DNA of 64,000 nucleotides. Origin: Pseudonocardia sp. CNS-004 (lineage in GTDB: Bacteria; Actinomycetota; Actinomycetes; Mycobacteriales; Pseudonocardiaceae). The notes beneath the pieces are model-generated. The model did not search any database. It was given only the letters and a program-made list of their open reading frames with translations, and had not been told where the DNA came from. Positions 55,741-64,000 of the stretch are shown here, one piece after another. Positions within the stretch are counted from its first letter, which is position 1; every line of letters starts with the position of its first letter. The position numbers and the translations under genes are program-made. The stretch is taken from positions 86,773-150,772 of the forward strand of contig MKJV01000064.1 in the NCBI GenBank assembly GCA_001942185.1, read 5' to 3'.

Positions 55741-56560
55741 CAGGAACCCGGGACCGGCATGCCGTTCGGTGCCATCCCGTCCGGGGCGGCACCTGCCGGA
55801 GCCCCGGCGCCGACCGTCTCCGGGTACGCGCCGGGGGTGCCGGGGGCCGGTGCCGGCTCGAACGGCGGCGGGTTGCCTGCTGGAAGCCGCCCTCGGACGG
55901 GCCGATCTCGTTGCAGCTCGCGCCCGGCTCGGGGTACTGGTACTGGTTCAGCCGCAGTGCGGCGATGAACTGGTCGATGCGCGGGTCGTTGGCGTCGGCG
56001 AGCTTGAGCTGGTGGCCCCAGGACTGCAGCGAGATCGGCTGGTCGAGCCCGGGGAACGGGGTCATCAGCATGTACGGCTGGCCGTCGACCTTGCTGCGCA
56101 GCGTCTCCAGCGCGTCGCCGGTGACCTGGTCGGGGTTGTAGGCGATCCAGACGGCGCCGTGCTCCAGCGAGTGCACCGCGTTCTCACTGCGGATGGGCGT
56201 CGGGTAGACGACGCCGTTGCAGGAGGCCCAGCTGTAGTCGTGGGCGCCGCCCATCGGAGGGGCGTGCGTGTAGGCCACCTTGGTGGCGCGGTCGACGTGC
56301 AGCCCGCCCTCGTAGGGCTGGACCTGGACCCCGGCGATCGTGGTGGACGGGTCCTGGTTCTCCGCGGTGGGCGTGAACGGGGCCATCGCGTCCGACTGCG
56401 CCTGGTTCTCCTGGTTGCGCATGAAGGCGTAGCCGAAGACCACCCCCGCGAACAGCGCCACGACCACGACGGCGGCGATGAGGCCCCACGGGGTGGACTT
56501 CTGGACGACGACCGTCGGCCGGGACTTGCGGACCGCCTTGCTCGTCTTACCGCTGACCAT
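55740..56560 (-). CDS. DUF3105 membrane-anchored protein (apparent frameshift)
   Basis: About 273 aa. A basic N terminus and one helix (WGLIAAVVVVALFAGVVFGY) precede an external domain with YTHAPPMGGAHDYSWASCNG and SLEHGAVWIAYNPDQV, the DUF3105 signature with conserved His. The tail is Pro/Gly/Ala-rich after a missing base near 55875. DUF3105-DUF305 pairs beside argS are common in actinobacteria and may handle copper or other metals at the cell surface. Confidence 0.87.
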
Positions 56561-56680
56561 GAACCGTCCAGACCTCGGAATCTCGGGGTGCGCGCGCCAT
56601 CACTCGGACGGCCCTTGCGACAACGCAGTCTAGGAGCCGGGCATGAGAAACCCGTGAGCGCACCTGCCTAGACTTGACGG

Positions 56681-58330
56681 GTGACTCCCGACGTGCTTGC
56701 CGAACTGGTCCGCGCCGCAGCGTCCGACGTGCTGACGCGACGCGGCCTGGACGTGGCTGCGCTGCCCGCGGACGTCACGGTCGAGCGCCCGCGCAACCCC
56801 GAGCACGGTGACTACGCCACCAATGTGGCGATGCGCACGGCGAAGCAGGCCGGGGTCGCCCCGCGCGACCTGGCCGGCTGGCTGGCCGAGGAGCTGGCCG
56901 GGCGCGATGGCGTGACCAGCGCCGAGGTGGCGGGGCCCGGCTTCATCAACGTCCGGCTGGCCGCCGACGCGCAGGGCGCCCTCGTCGGGGACGTGCTCGG
57001 CGCGGGCCACGGGTACGGCACCGGCGACGACTTCGCCGGCCGCAACGTCAACCTGGAGTTCGTGTCGGCCAACCCCACCGGCCCGCTGCACATGGGCGCC
57101 ACCCGCTGGGCCGCGGTCGGCGACGCGCTGGGCCGGGTGCTGTCCGCGCGGGGAGCCAAGGTCACCCGCGAGTACTACTTCAACGACGCCGGCGCGCAGA
57201 TCGACCGGTTCGTGGGGTCGCTGGTGGCGGCCGCCCAGGGGCGCCCCACCCCGGAGAACGGATACGCGGGCGCCTACATCGCCGAGGTCGCCCAGCAGGT
57301 CGTGGCGGCCGAGCCGGGTGTACTGGACCTGCCCGACGCCGAGCGCGACGAGGTGTTCCGCCGCGTGGGTGTCGGGCGGATGTTCGACGGCATCAAGACC
57401 ACGTTGCACGAGTTCGGCACCGACTTCGACGTGTTCTTCCACGAGCAGTCGCTGTACGAGTCGGGTGCGGTCGACGCCGCGGTGCAGCAGCTGAAGGACT
57501 CCGGGAGCCTCTACTTCGCCGACGGCGCGTGGTGGCTGCGGTCCAAGGACTTCGGCGACGACAAGGACCGGCCGGTCATCAAGAGCGACGGCAACCCCGC
57601 CTACATCGCGGGCGACCTGGCCTACCTGCGCGACAAGCGCTCGCGCGGCTTCGACCTGTGCATCTACATGCTCGGGGCCGATCACCACGGCTACATCGGC
57701 AGGCTCAAGGCGGCGGCCGCGGCGTTCGGCGACGACCCGGGCGTGGTCGAGGTGCTGATCGGGCAGCTGGTCAACCTCGTCAAGGACGGCAGGCCGGTGC
57801 GGATGAGCAAGCGCGCCGGCAACACCGTCACGATGGACGACCTCGTGGAGGCCGTCGGGGTCGACGCGGCCCGGTACTCGCTGGTGCGTTCGTCGGTCGA
57901 CTCGCCGCTCGACATCGACCTCGACCTGCTCGTCAAGCGCTCCAACGACAACCCGGTCTTCTACGTGCAGTACGCGCACGCCCGCCTGGCCTCGCTCGCC
58001 CGCAACGCCGCCGAGCTGGGCGTCGAGCCGGGGGATGCCTACGGCCTGCTGGAGCACCCGCGCGAGGGCGACCTGATCCGCACGATCGGCGAGTTCCCCG
58101 GCGTCGTCGCCACCGCGGCGGAGCTGCGCGAGCCGCACCGGGTGGCCCGGTTCCTGGAGCAGCTCGCGAGCGCCTACCACAAGTTCTACGACACGTGCCG
58201 CGTGCTGCCGATGGGCGACGAGGAGGTCACCGACCTGCACCGGGCCCGGCTGGCCCTCTGCGTCGCGGCGCGCCAGGTGTTCGCCAACGGCCTCGGGCTG
58301 CTCGGCGTCTCGGCTCCGGAGCGGATGTGA
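56681..58330 (+). CDS. argS: arginyl-tRNA synthetase
   Basis: Charges tRNA-Arg with arginine. The 549-aa class I synthetase has the Add-1 N-terminal domain, the HIGH-type motif GPLHMGATR (HMGA variant), the KMSKS-type motif VRMSKRAGN and the C-terminal DALR anticodon-binding domain with [20 protein letters not shown]. Length and order are standard. GTG 56681. It is divergent from DUF3105 and followed by lysA, as in many actinobacteria. Confidence 0.97.
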   Translation: MTPDVLAELVRAAASDVLTRRGLDVAALPADVTVERPRNPEHGDYATNVAMRTAKQAGVAPRDLAGWLAEELAGRDGVTSAEVAGPGFINVRLAADAQGALVGDVLGAGHGYGTGDDFAGRNVNLEFVSANPTGPLHMGATRWAAVGDALGRVLSARGAKVTREYYFNDAGAQIDRFVGSLVAAAQGRPTPENGYAGAYIAEVAQQVVAAEPGVLDLPDAERDEVFRRVGVGRMFDGIKTTLHEFGTDFDVFFHEQSLYESGAVDAAVQQLKDSGSLYFADGAWWLRSKDFGDDKDRPVIKSDGNPAYIAGDLAYLRDKRSRGFDLCIYMLGADHHGYIGRLKAAAAAFGDDPGVVEVLIGQLVNLVKDGRPVRMSKRAGNTVTMDDLVEAVGVDAARYSLVRSSVDSPLDIDLDLLVKRSNDNPVFYVQYAHARLASLARNAAELGVEPGDAYGLLEHPREGDLIRTIGEFPGVVATAAELREPHRVARFLEQLASAYHKFYDTCRVLPMGDEEVTDLHRARLALCVAARQVFANGLGLLGVSAPERM

Positions 58331-58418
58331 GTGTTCCACGTCATGGTCGGCGTTTCGGTGCGAAAACGTGTCAGCAACGCCCGGTAACGCGTCGAACCGC
58401 TGATCAAGAGGCTCTCCC

Positions 58419-59860
58419 ATGAACGTCCACCCCGCAGGCCCCCTCCACGCCGGCATCTCGGTACCCCCGGAGACCGCCGGGCCCCGCCCGCAGGACGCGG
58501 CCGGGCTCGACGAGCTCGCCCCCGCCGTGTGGCCCCGCACCGTCGCCCGCGGTGAGGGCGGCGCGCTGGAGATCGCGGGCGTCGACGTCCGCGACCTCGC
58601 CGAGCGCTACGGCACCCCGCTGTTCGTCGTCGACGAGGCCGACTTCCGCTCGCGCGCCACGGAGTTCGCCGCTGCGTTCGGGGCCGAGGCGGTGCACTAC
58701 GCGGCGAAGGCGTTCCTCTGCACCGAGGTGGCGCGCTGGGTGGCGGAGGAAGGTCTTTCCCTCGACGTCGCGAGCGGCGGGGAACTGGCCGTCGCACTGC
58801 GCGCGGGCTTCCCACCGGAGCGGATCGCGCTGCACGGCAACAACAAGTCCCTCGACGAGCTGGAAGCGGCCGTGGAGGCGGGTGTGGGCCGGGTCGTGGT
58901 CGACTCGTTCCACGAGATCGCCCGCCTCGACGCGGTGGCGCGCGAGCGCGGCGTCGTCGTGCCGGTGATGGTGCGGCTCACGGTGGGCGTCGAGGCGCAC
59001 ACCCACGAGTTCATCGCCACCGCCCACGAGGACCAGAAGTTCGGCTTCTCGATCGCGGGTGGCGCCACGAGCGCGGCCGCGGAAGCGGTGCGGCGGGTGC
59101 TCGCGGCGGGCGGGCTCACGCTCGTCGGCCTGCACAGCCACATCGGTAGCCAGATCTTCGACACCGAGGGCTTCGAGGTGGCCGCCCACCGCGTGGTGCG
59201 GTTCCTCGCGCGGCTGCACGAGGAGCACGGTGGCGAGGCGCTGGAAGCGCTCACCACGCTCGACCTCGGCGGCGGGTTCGGCATCGCCTACCGCGCCGAG
59301 GAGACCCCGGTCGACGTGCCGGAGCTGGCCGAGGAGCTGCGCGCGATCGTCAAGCGGGAGTGCCACGCCGCCGACCTGGACGTGCCGCACATCGCGGTCG
59401 AGCCGGGCCGGGCGATCGCCGGGCCCGCCGGGATCACGCTCTACACGGTCGGCACGCTCAAGGACGTCCCGCTGGGCGGGTCGTCGGTGCGCCGCTACGT
59501 GAGCGTCGACGGCGGCATGAGCGACAACATCCGCACCGCGCTCTACGACGCCGTGTACGACTGCCGCCTCGTCTCCCGCTCGGCCGAGCGGGACGCAGCG
59601 GCGACGCTGTGCTGTCGCGGGTGGTCGGCAAGCACTGCGAGAGCGGCGACATCGTGGTGCGCGACTGCTGGCTGCCCGCCGACCTCGCCCCCGGTGACCT
59701 GCTCGCCGTGGCCGCCACCGGCGCCTACTGCTACTCGATGGCGAGCTCCTACAACCGGCTTCCCCGGCCCGCTGTCGTGGCCGTGCGCGACGGTGCGGCG
59801 CGGGCGCTGCTGCGCCGCGAGACGCTGGAGGACCAGTTCCGTCTGGAGGTCTCGCCGTGA
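58419..59860 (+). CDS. lysA: diaminopimelate decarboxylase (apparent frameshift)
   Basis: The last step of lysine synthesis, meso-diaminopimelate to lysine. About 480 aa. Fold III PLP barrel with Lys in [32 protein letters not shown] and [11 protein letters not shown], and the C-terminal active-site Cys in [20 protein letters not shown]. The frame breaks near 59602, where one base must be restored to join RSAERDA to [11 protein letters not shown] true loss would make the cell a lysine auxotroph, so a consensus error is more likely. It starts 88 bp after argS. Confidence 0.93.
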
Positions 59861-59993
59861 GCGAGCTTGTGAGCCAACCAACCAATGGACACAGCAGCGC
59901 CGCGAACGCGGCCGACGAGCGCCGGCGAGGAGGAATCGTGAGCCCGCGCACCCGGGTTGCCCCGGAGGCGGGCGCACCAGCGAGGATCGGGGC

Positions 59994-61311
59994 GTGAAAC
60001 CGATCCGCGTGGCCCTGCTGGGCTGCGGCACCGTCGGCCGTGAGGTCGTACGGCTGCTGCGTGAGCAGGCCGAGGAGCTCGCCGCCCGTGCCGGTGCGCC
60101 CGTCGAACTGGCCGGGGTGGCCGTGCGCCGCCCGCACAAGCACGCCGATCTCGGTGACCTGCTCACCAGCGACGCGTCCGGGCTGGTCACCCGCGACGAC
60201 GTGGACGTCGTCGTCGAGGTGATCGGCGGTATCGAGCCGGCCCGCACGCTGCTGCTGGAGGCGCTCAAGGCCGGCAAGTCGGTGGTCACGGCCAACAAGG
60301 CGCTCCTCGCCGAGGACGGGCCCGCGCTCGCCGAGGCGGCCGACGCGTCGGGGGCCGACCTCTACTACGAGGCCGCGGTCGCCGGCGCGATCCCGCTGCT
60401 GCGCCCGCTGCGCGAGTCCCTCGCGGGCGACCGGATCACGCGCGTGGCCGGCATCGTCAACGGCACCACGAACTTCATCCTCTCCGCGATGGCGGCCTCC
60501 GGGGCGAGCTACGCCGACGCGCTGGAGGAGGCCACGCGCCTGGCTACGCCGAGGCCGACCCGAGCGCCGACGTCGATGGTTACGACGCCGCGTCCAAGGC
60601 GGCGATCCTCGCGTCGCTCGCCTTCCACACGCGCGTCAACGCCGCCGACGTGCACTGCGAGGGCATCCGCACGGTCACCGCGGGCGACATCGCGGCCGCG
60701 TCGGCGATGGGCTGCACGATCAAGCTGCTCGCCATCTGCGAGCGGACCCCCGCCGACGAGTCGATGCCCGAGTCGGTGTCGGCGCGCGTGTACCCGGCCA
60801 TGATCCCCGCCACCCATCCGCTCGCGGCGGTCGACGGCGCGTTCAACGCGGTGTTCGTCGAGGCCGAGGCCGCGGGCCAGCTGATGTTCTACGGGCAGGC
60901 GCCGGCGGCGCGCCCACGGCGAGCGCGGTGCTCGGCGACCTCGTCGCGGTGGCCCGCAACCGGGTGCTCGGCGGGCGTGGCCCGCGGGAGTCGGCCTACG
61001 CGAGCCTGCCCGTCCGGCCGATGGGCACGCTGCGCACGCGCTACCACGTGAGCCTCGAGGTCCTCGACCGCGCAGGCGTCCTCTCGACGATCACCGGCGA
61101 GTTCGCCCGCCACGGCGTGAGCATCGCCGCGGCCCGCCAGACCGGCGAGGGCAACGGCACCGGCTCCGCGCGGATCGTCGTCGTCACGCACAAGGCGCCG
61201 GAGGCGGCGCTCGCGGCCACCGTGGACGTGCTGGCAGGGCTCGATGTCGTGCACGGCGTCCACAGCGTGCTCCGGGTCGAGGACCTGGGCCGGAAGGGAG
61301 TTGCGGGATGA
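59994..61311 (+). CDS. hom: homoserine dehydrogenase with ACT domain (apparent frameshifts)
   Basis: Reduces aspartate semialdehyde to homoserine. About 439 aa. Motifs are the NAD(P) loop [50 protein letters not shown] and [10 protein letters not shown], and a C-terminal ACT domain ([20 protein letters not shown]) for feedback control. Two bases are missing, near 60542 (GGG to GG before CTACGCCGAG) and near 60900 (CAGGGCGCC read as CAGGCGCC). GTG 59994 follows GAGGA. The stop overlaps thrC (ATGA). Confidence 0.94.
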
Positions 61312-62382
61312 CCGCCGCGCAGAAGCTCACCCGTTGGCCGGGGGTGATCGAGGCCTACCGGGAGCGGATGCCGGTCCAGCCCGGCTGGAAGGTCGTCACG
61401 CTCGGCGAGGGCGGCACACCCCTGCTGCCCGCCCCGCACCTGTCCGCCGCCACCGGCTGCGAGGTCTTCCTCAAGGTCGACGGCGCGAACCCGACCGGCT
61501 CGTTCAAGGACCGCGGGATGACGATGGCGGTCACCCACGCGCTCGCCGAGGGCAAGCAGGGCGTGCTCTGCGCGTCCACGGGCAACACCTCCGCCTCGGC
61601 GGCCGCCTACGCCACGCGCGCCGGGATGACCTGCGCCGTCCTCGTGCCGCGCGGCAAGATCGCGCTCGGCAAGCTGGCCCAGGCCGTGGCCCACGGGGCC
61701 CGGATCCTGCAGATCGACGGCAACTTCGACGACTGCCTCGAGCTCGCCGCAAGACCACCGCCGACTATCCGGTCGCCGCCCTGGTCAACTCCGTGAATCC
61801 CACCCGGATCGCGGGCCAGGCGAGCGCGGCCTACGAGATCTGCGACGAGCTCGGCCGCGCCCCCGACGTCCACTGCCTGCCCGTCGGCAACGCCGGCAAC
61901 ATCACCGCCTACTGGAAGGGCTACCGCGCCTACCTCGCCGACGGCCTGATCCACTCGGCGCCGCGGATGTTCGGGTTCCAGGCCGCGGGCGCGGCACCGC
62001 TCGTGCACGGCGAGCCGGTGGCGGCCCCCGAGACGATCGCCACCGCGATCCGGATCGGCGCGCCGGCGTCGTGGGCGGGTGCGATGACCGCGCGCGACGA
62101 GTCGGACGGCCGGTTCGCCGCCGTCACCGACGACGAGATCCTCGCCGCGTACCGGCTGCTCTCGGCGCGCGAGGGCGTGTTCGTCGAGCCCGCGTCGGCC
62201 GCCAGCGTGGCCGGGCTGCTGCAGTCCTCCGCCGACGGCACGCTGCCCCGCGGCTCGCTGGTGGTCTGCACGGTCACCGGCCACGGCCTGAAGGATCCGG
62301 ACACGGCCCTGCTCGCGGCGCCGGAGCCACGGTCGTGCCGATCGACCCCGGGGCGGTAGCAACTGCCCTGGAGCTGTCGTGA
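61308..62382 (+). CDS. thrC: threonine synthase (apparent frameshifts)
   Basis: Converts O-phosphohomoserine to threonine with PLP. About 358 aa. Motifs are [16 protein letters not shown], the PLP Lys in [35 protein letters not shown] and [20 protein letters not shown]. Two bases are missing, near 61750 (before [16 protein letters not shown]) and near 62312 (before [13 protein letters not shown]). It overlaps hom by four bases and precedes thrB, the standard threonine operon. Confidence 0.94.
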
Positions 62383-62437
62383 CCGCCACCGCCACCCTCA
62401 TTCCCAACGCCTTGCCGGCCGAAGGGGGCGGGCGCTG

Positions 62438-63354
62438 ATGGGGCGCCCCCGGGAGGTCCTGGTGCGGGTGCCCGCCTCCTCGGCGAACCTGGGGCCCGGC
62501 TTCGACTCGCTCGGGCTCGCCCTCGGCCTGTACGACGAGGTCGAGGTGGCCGTGGCGGCCGACGGTGTCGTGATCGAGGTGGCGGGCGAGGGCGCGGGCC
62601 GCGTGCCGTGCGACGAGACCCACCTCGTGGTGAGGGCGATGCGCTCGGCGTGGGACGTCGTCGGCGACCCGCCGCCCGGAATCCGGATGCGCTGCTCCAA
62701 CGCGATCCCGCACTCGCGAGGGCTGGGCAGCTCCGCCGCAGCGGCCGTGGCGGGCGCGGTGGCGGCCGTCGTGCTCGCCGGGCGGGACGTCGAGCTGGAG
62801 CGCGACGCGGTCCTGGGCGTCGCGGCCGGGATGGAGGGCCACGCCGACAACGCGGCGGCCAGCCTGTTCGGCGGCTTCGTGGTGGCATGGGACACCGGCG
62901 GGAATGCATCGCGTGGGAATACATCGCAGCGCTTCCACGCTGTACGGCTCGACGCGCATCCGGCCATCCAGCCGGTTGCGCTCGTCGCGGGAGTCGAGTC
63001 GCTCACCAGCACCACGCGCGGGCTGTTGCCCGAGCGTGTCCCGCTGGCAGACGCGGCCTTCACCGGCAGCCGCACCGCGCTCGCCGCGCTGGCGTTCACC
63101 CAGCACCCCGAGCTGCTCCTGCCGGCCACCGAAGACCGGCTCCACCAGAGCTACCGCGCCCGGCCTACCCCGAGTCGGCCGACATGGTCGACACGCTGCG
63201 TGATCGCGGCATTCCCGCCGTGATCTCGGGAGCGGGCCCCACCGTGCTGGCCCTCACCACCGACGGCACATTGCCCTCGGACCTGGACCTGCGCGGGTTC
63301 ACCGCGCTCGCGCTGCCCGTCGACCCGACGGGTGCGGCGGTGGAGATCAGCTGA
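62438..63354 (+). CDS. thrB: homoserine kinase (apparent frameshift)
   Basis: Phosphorylates homoserine for threonine synthesis. About 305 aa of the GHMP fold: VRVPASSANLGPGFDSLGLA at the N terminus, ATP loop PHSRGLGSSAAAAVAGAV and the C-terminal glycine-rich ISGAGPTVLAL. One G is missing near 63162 (CGGGCC read as CGGCC), which joins HQSYRAR to AYPESADMVDTL. An internal 15-bp imperfect direct repeat at 62900-62927 encodes GNASR-GNTSQ in a surface loop. Confidence 0.94.
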
Positions 63355-63674
63355 TCTTCGTCCGCTCGGCGCGTCATGACAGGGGGTTGTTGCCGCGACC
63401 AGGGCGGACCGTCTAGTCTCGGCACCGCAACGGCGATCCACGCGGCATCCGCGTGGCCACTCGAGCCGGAATCCGTCGAATTCTCGAGAGCCAGACCGGT
63501 TCCGACGCGAGCGGCCTCTTCCCCGGAGCGTCGCGATGATCGCCAGCCTTGCAGTCGGGGCGGCCGCTGTTCCCGCGACCCCGTTGACCGACATGTCGTC
63601 CGGCACACCGTCCGGGCGAGTGTGTGAATCCCGCTGACCAGGGCTGGAAGCCCGGTCGGTCAGGAAGGACATCT
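63355..63674 (+). promoter_or_regulatory. rho promoter and long 5' leader
   Basis: About 320 bp without a gene. A sigma-A-like promoter candidate is TTGCCG (63390-63395), an 18-bp spacer and TAGTCT (63414-63419). It would give a leader of about 250 nt. The leader holds a perfect hairpin, CCACGCGG-CAT-CCGCGTGG, at 63438-63456. Long leaders are common for rho, which often controls itself by attenuation. AGGAAGG lies before the GTG. Confidence 0.55.
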
Positions 63675-64000
63675 GTGAGCGAGACCGATCTCGTCAGCAC
63701 CGAGGCTGCCCCCGCTCCTCGCAAGCGCGGCGGCCTCACCGGCATGGTGCTGGCGGAGCTCCGCCAGCTGGCCGGCGAGCTGAACATCCCGGACATCGCC
63801 GGGATGCGGAAGGGCGATCTGATCGCCGCCATCAAGGAGAAGCAGGGTGCGCCGCCGAGCCGCAAGCGCTCCGCCGCCGCCCAGCCCACCCTCCCCGGCA
63901 CCGGTGCGGAGCCCGCCGCCGCGGCGCCTGCCGCCAACGGCGCTGCTCCCGCAGCCGACCCGGCCCCCGCCGCCGACCCGGCCCCTGCCTCCGCCGACGC
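63675..64000 (+). CDS. rho: transcription termination factor Rho, N-terminal part (cut by window end)
   Basis: The first 108 codons encode the Rho N-terminal helical domain (LTGMVLAELRQLAGELNIPD, then IAGMRKGDLIAAIKEKQG). An Ala/Pro-rich insertion typical of actinobacterial Rho follows. The RNA-binding and ATPase domains lie beyond the window. GTG 63675 follows AGGAAGG. Position after thrB is the usual actinobacterial order. Confidence 0.9.
   Translation, partial: MSETDLVSTEAAPAPRKRGGLTGMVLAELRQLAGELNIPDIAGMRKGDLIAAIKEKQGAPPSRKRSAAAQPTLPGTGAEPAAAAPAANGAAPAADPAPAADPAPASAD

Noticed and set aside
62380..62439. 19-codon ORF between thrC and thrB
   Set aside because: It overlaps both neighbours, resembles nothing, and is more likely the spacer containing the thrB ribosome site.
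58419..63354. lysA, hom, thrC and thrB as real pseudogenes
   Set aside because: All four have single-base breaks of the same type seen in unrelated genes across the window, and all domains are otherwise intact. Consensus error is simpler than loss of two amino-acid pathways.
2572..63354. Programmed ribosomal frameshifting as the cause of the split frames
   Set aside because: The break sites share no slippery heptamer or following pseudoknot, occur in many unrelated families, and often lie in plain GG or CC runs.
1..64000. CRISPR arrays, insertion sequences, integrases, rRNA or attachment sites
   Set aside because: No spaced repeats, transposase motifs, terminal repeats or rRNA landmarks were seen. 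The single tRNA has no flanking partial copy of its 3' end in the window.

Overview
The window is about 64 kb of very GC-rich DNA with GTG starts, GTGA/ATGA gene overlaps and GGAGG-type ribosome binding sites. The right end carries tRNA-Arg(CCG), argS, lysA, hom, thrC, thrB and rho in the order usual for Actinobacteria. Protein content (PhoX, MmyB-like XRE, ECF42-type sigma factor, Trypco2, CGNR, macrolide glycosyltransferase) fits Pseudonocardiaceae, and Pseudonocardia or a close relative is my best guess. No rRNA, CRISPR array, insertion sequence, integrase or replication origin was seen.

Layout. 1-5 kb: a phosphofructokinase with PPi-type residues, a FIST-domain protein coupled to a histidine kinase, and an orphan ClpP. 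5-10 kb: a Tat-exported PhoX lipoprotein, two secreted M15-like paralogues, and a divergent pair of a MerR/BldC-like regulator and a small Cys-rich protein. 10-16.8 kb: carbonic anhydrase, an AraC/NmrA/DUF1772 set, a THUMP-type methylase, a spermidine-synthase-like protein, and PadR with a membrane protein. 16.8-18.6 kb: a DHA2 exporter and a decayed oxidoreductase tail. 18.6-27.4 kb: a biosynthetic cluster built on a GTP cyclohydrolase II homologue, a creatininase-family hydrolase and a 6-pyruvoyltetrahydropterin-synthase homologue without catalytic residues. It also has a glycosyltransferase, methyltransferase, flippase-like protein, dehydrogenase and CDP-alcohol phosphotransferase, and a TetR/exporter pair lies inside it. 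27.4-32.2 kb: a trypsin-STAND NTPase-repeat protein with Trypco2 and a possible small peptide gene, which looks like an NTP-dependent conflict (defence-type) module. 32.2-38.7 kb: CGNR regulator/MFS/methyltransferase, SDR/HxlR, an aminoglycoside-phosphotransferase-like protein, and TetR/macrolide glycosyltransferase. 38.7-47.4 kb: helicase coupled to a two-component system, a serine hydrolase, ECF42 sigma and YCII. 47.4-54.6 kb: ABC ATPases (one without a P-loop), TetR, aminotransferase, RraA, cupin, SnoaL, XRE and alcohol dehydrogenase. 54.6-64 kb: the conserved tRNA/argS/lysine/threonine/rho block.

Data quality. About 25 genes, including lysA, hom, thrC and thrB, read correctly only if one or more single bases are restored. 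Nearly all cases are a one-base loss, often in a two- or three-base G or C run, and the corrected lengths are all multiples of three. I treat these as consensus errors and annotate the genes as single CDSs spanning the breaks. Two cases (33816-34698 and 36774-38004) look like one extra G.

The two most interesting systems are the pterin-like cluster and the Trypco2/trypsin-STAND module. The cluster resembles, from memory, the uncharacterised SCO6650-SCO6655 region of Streptomyces coelicolor. The Trypco2 module's repeat domain holds a nearly identical 93-bp tandem duplication.
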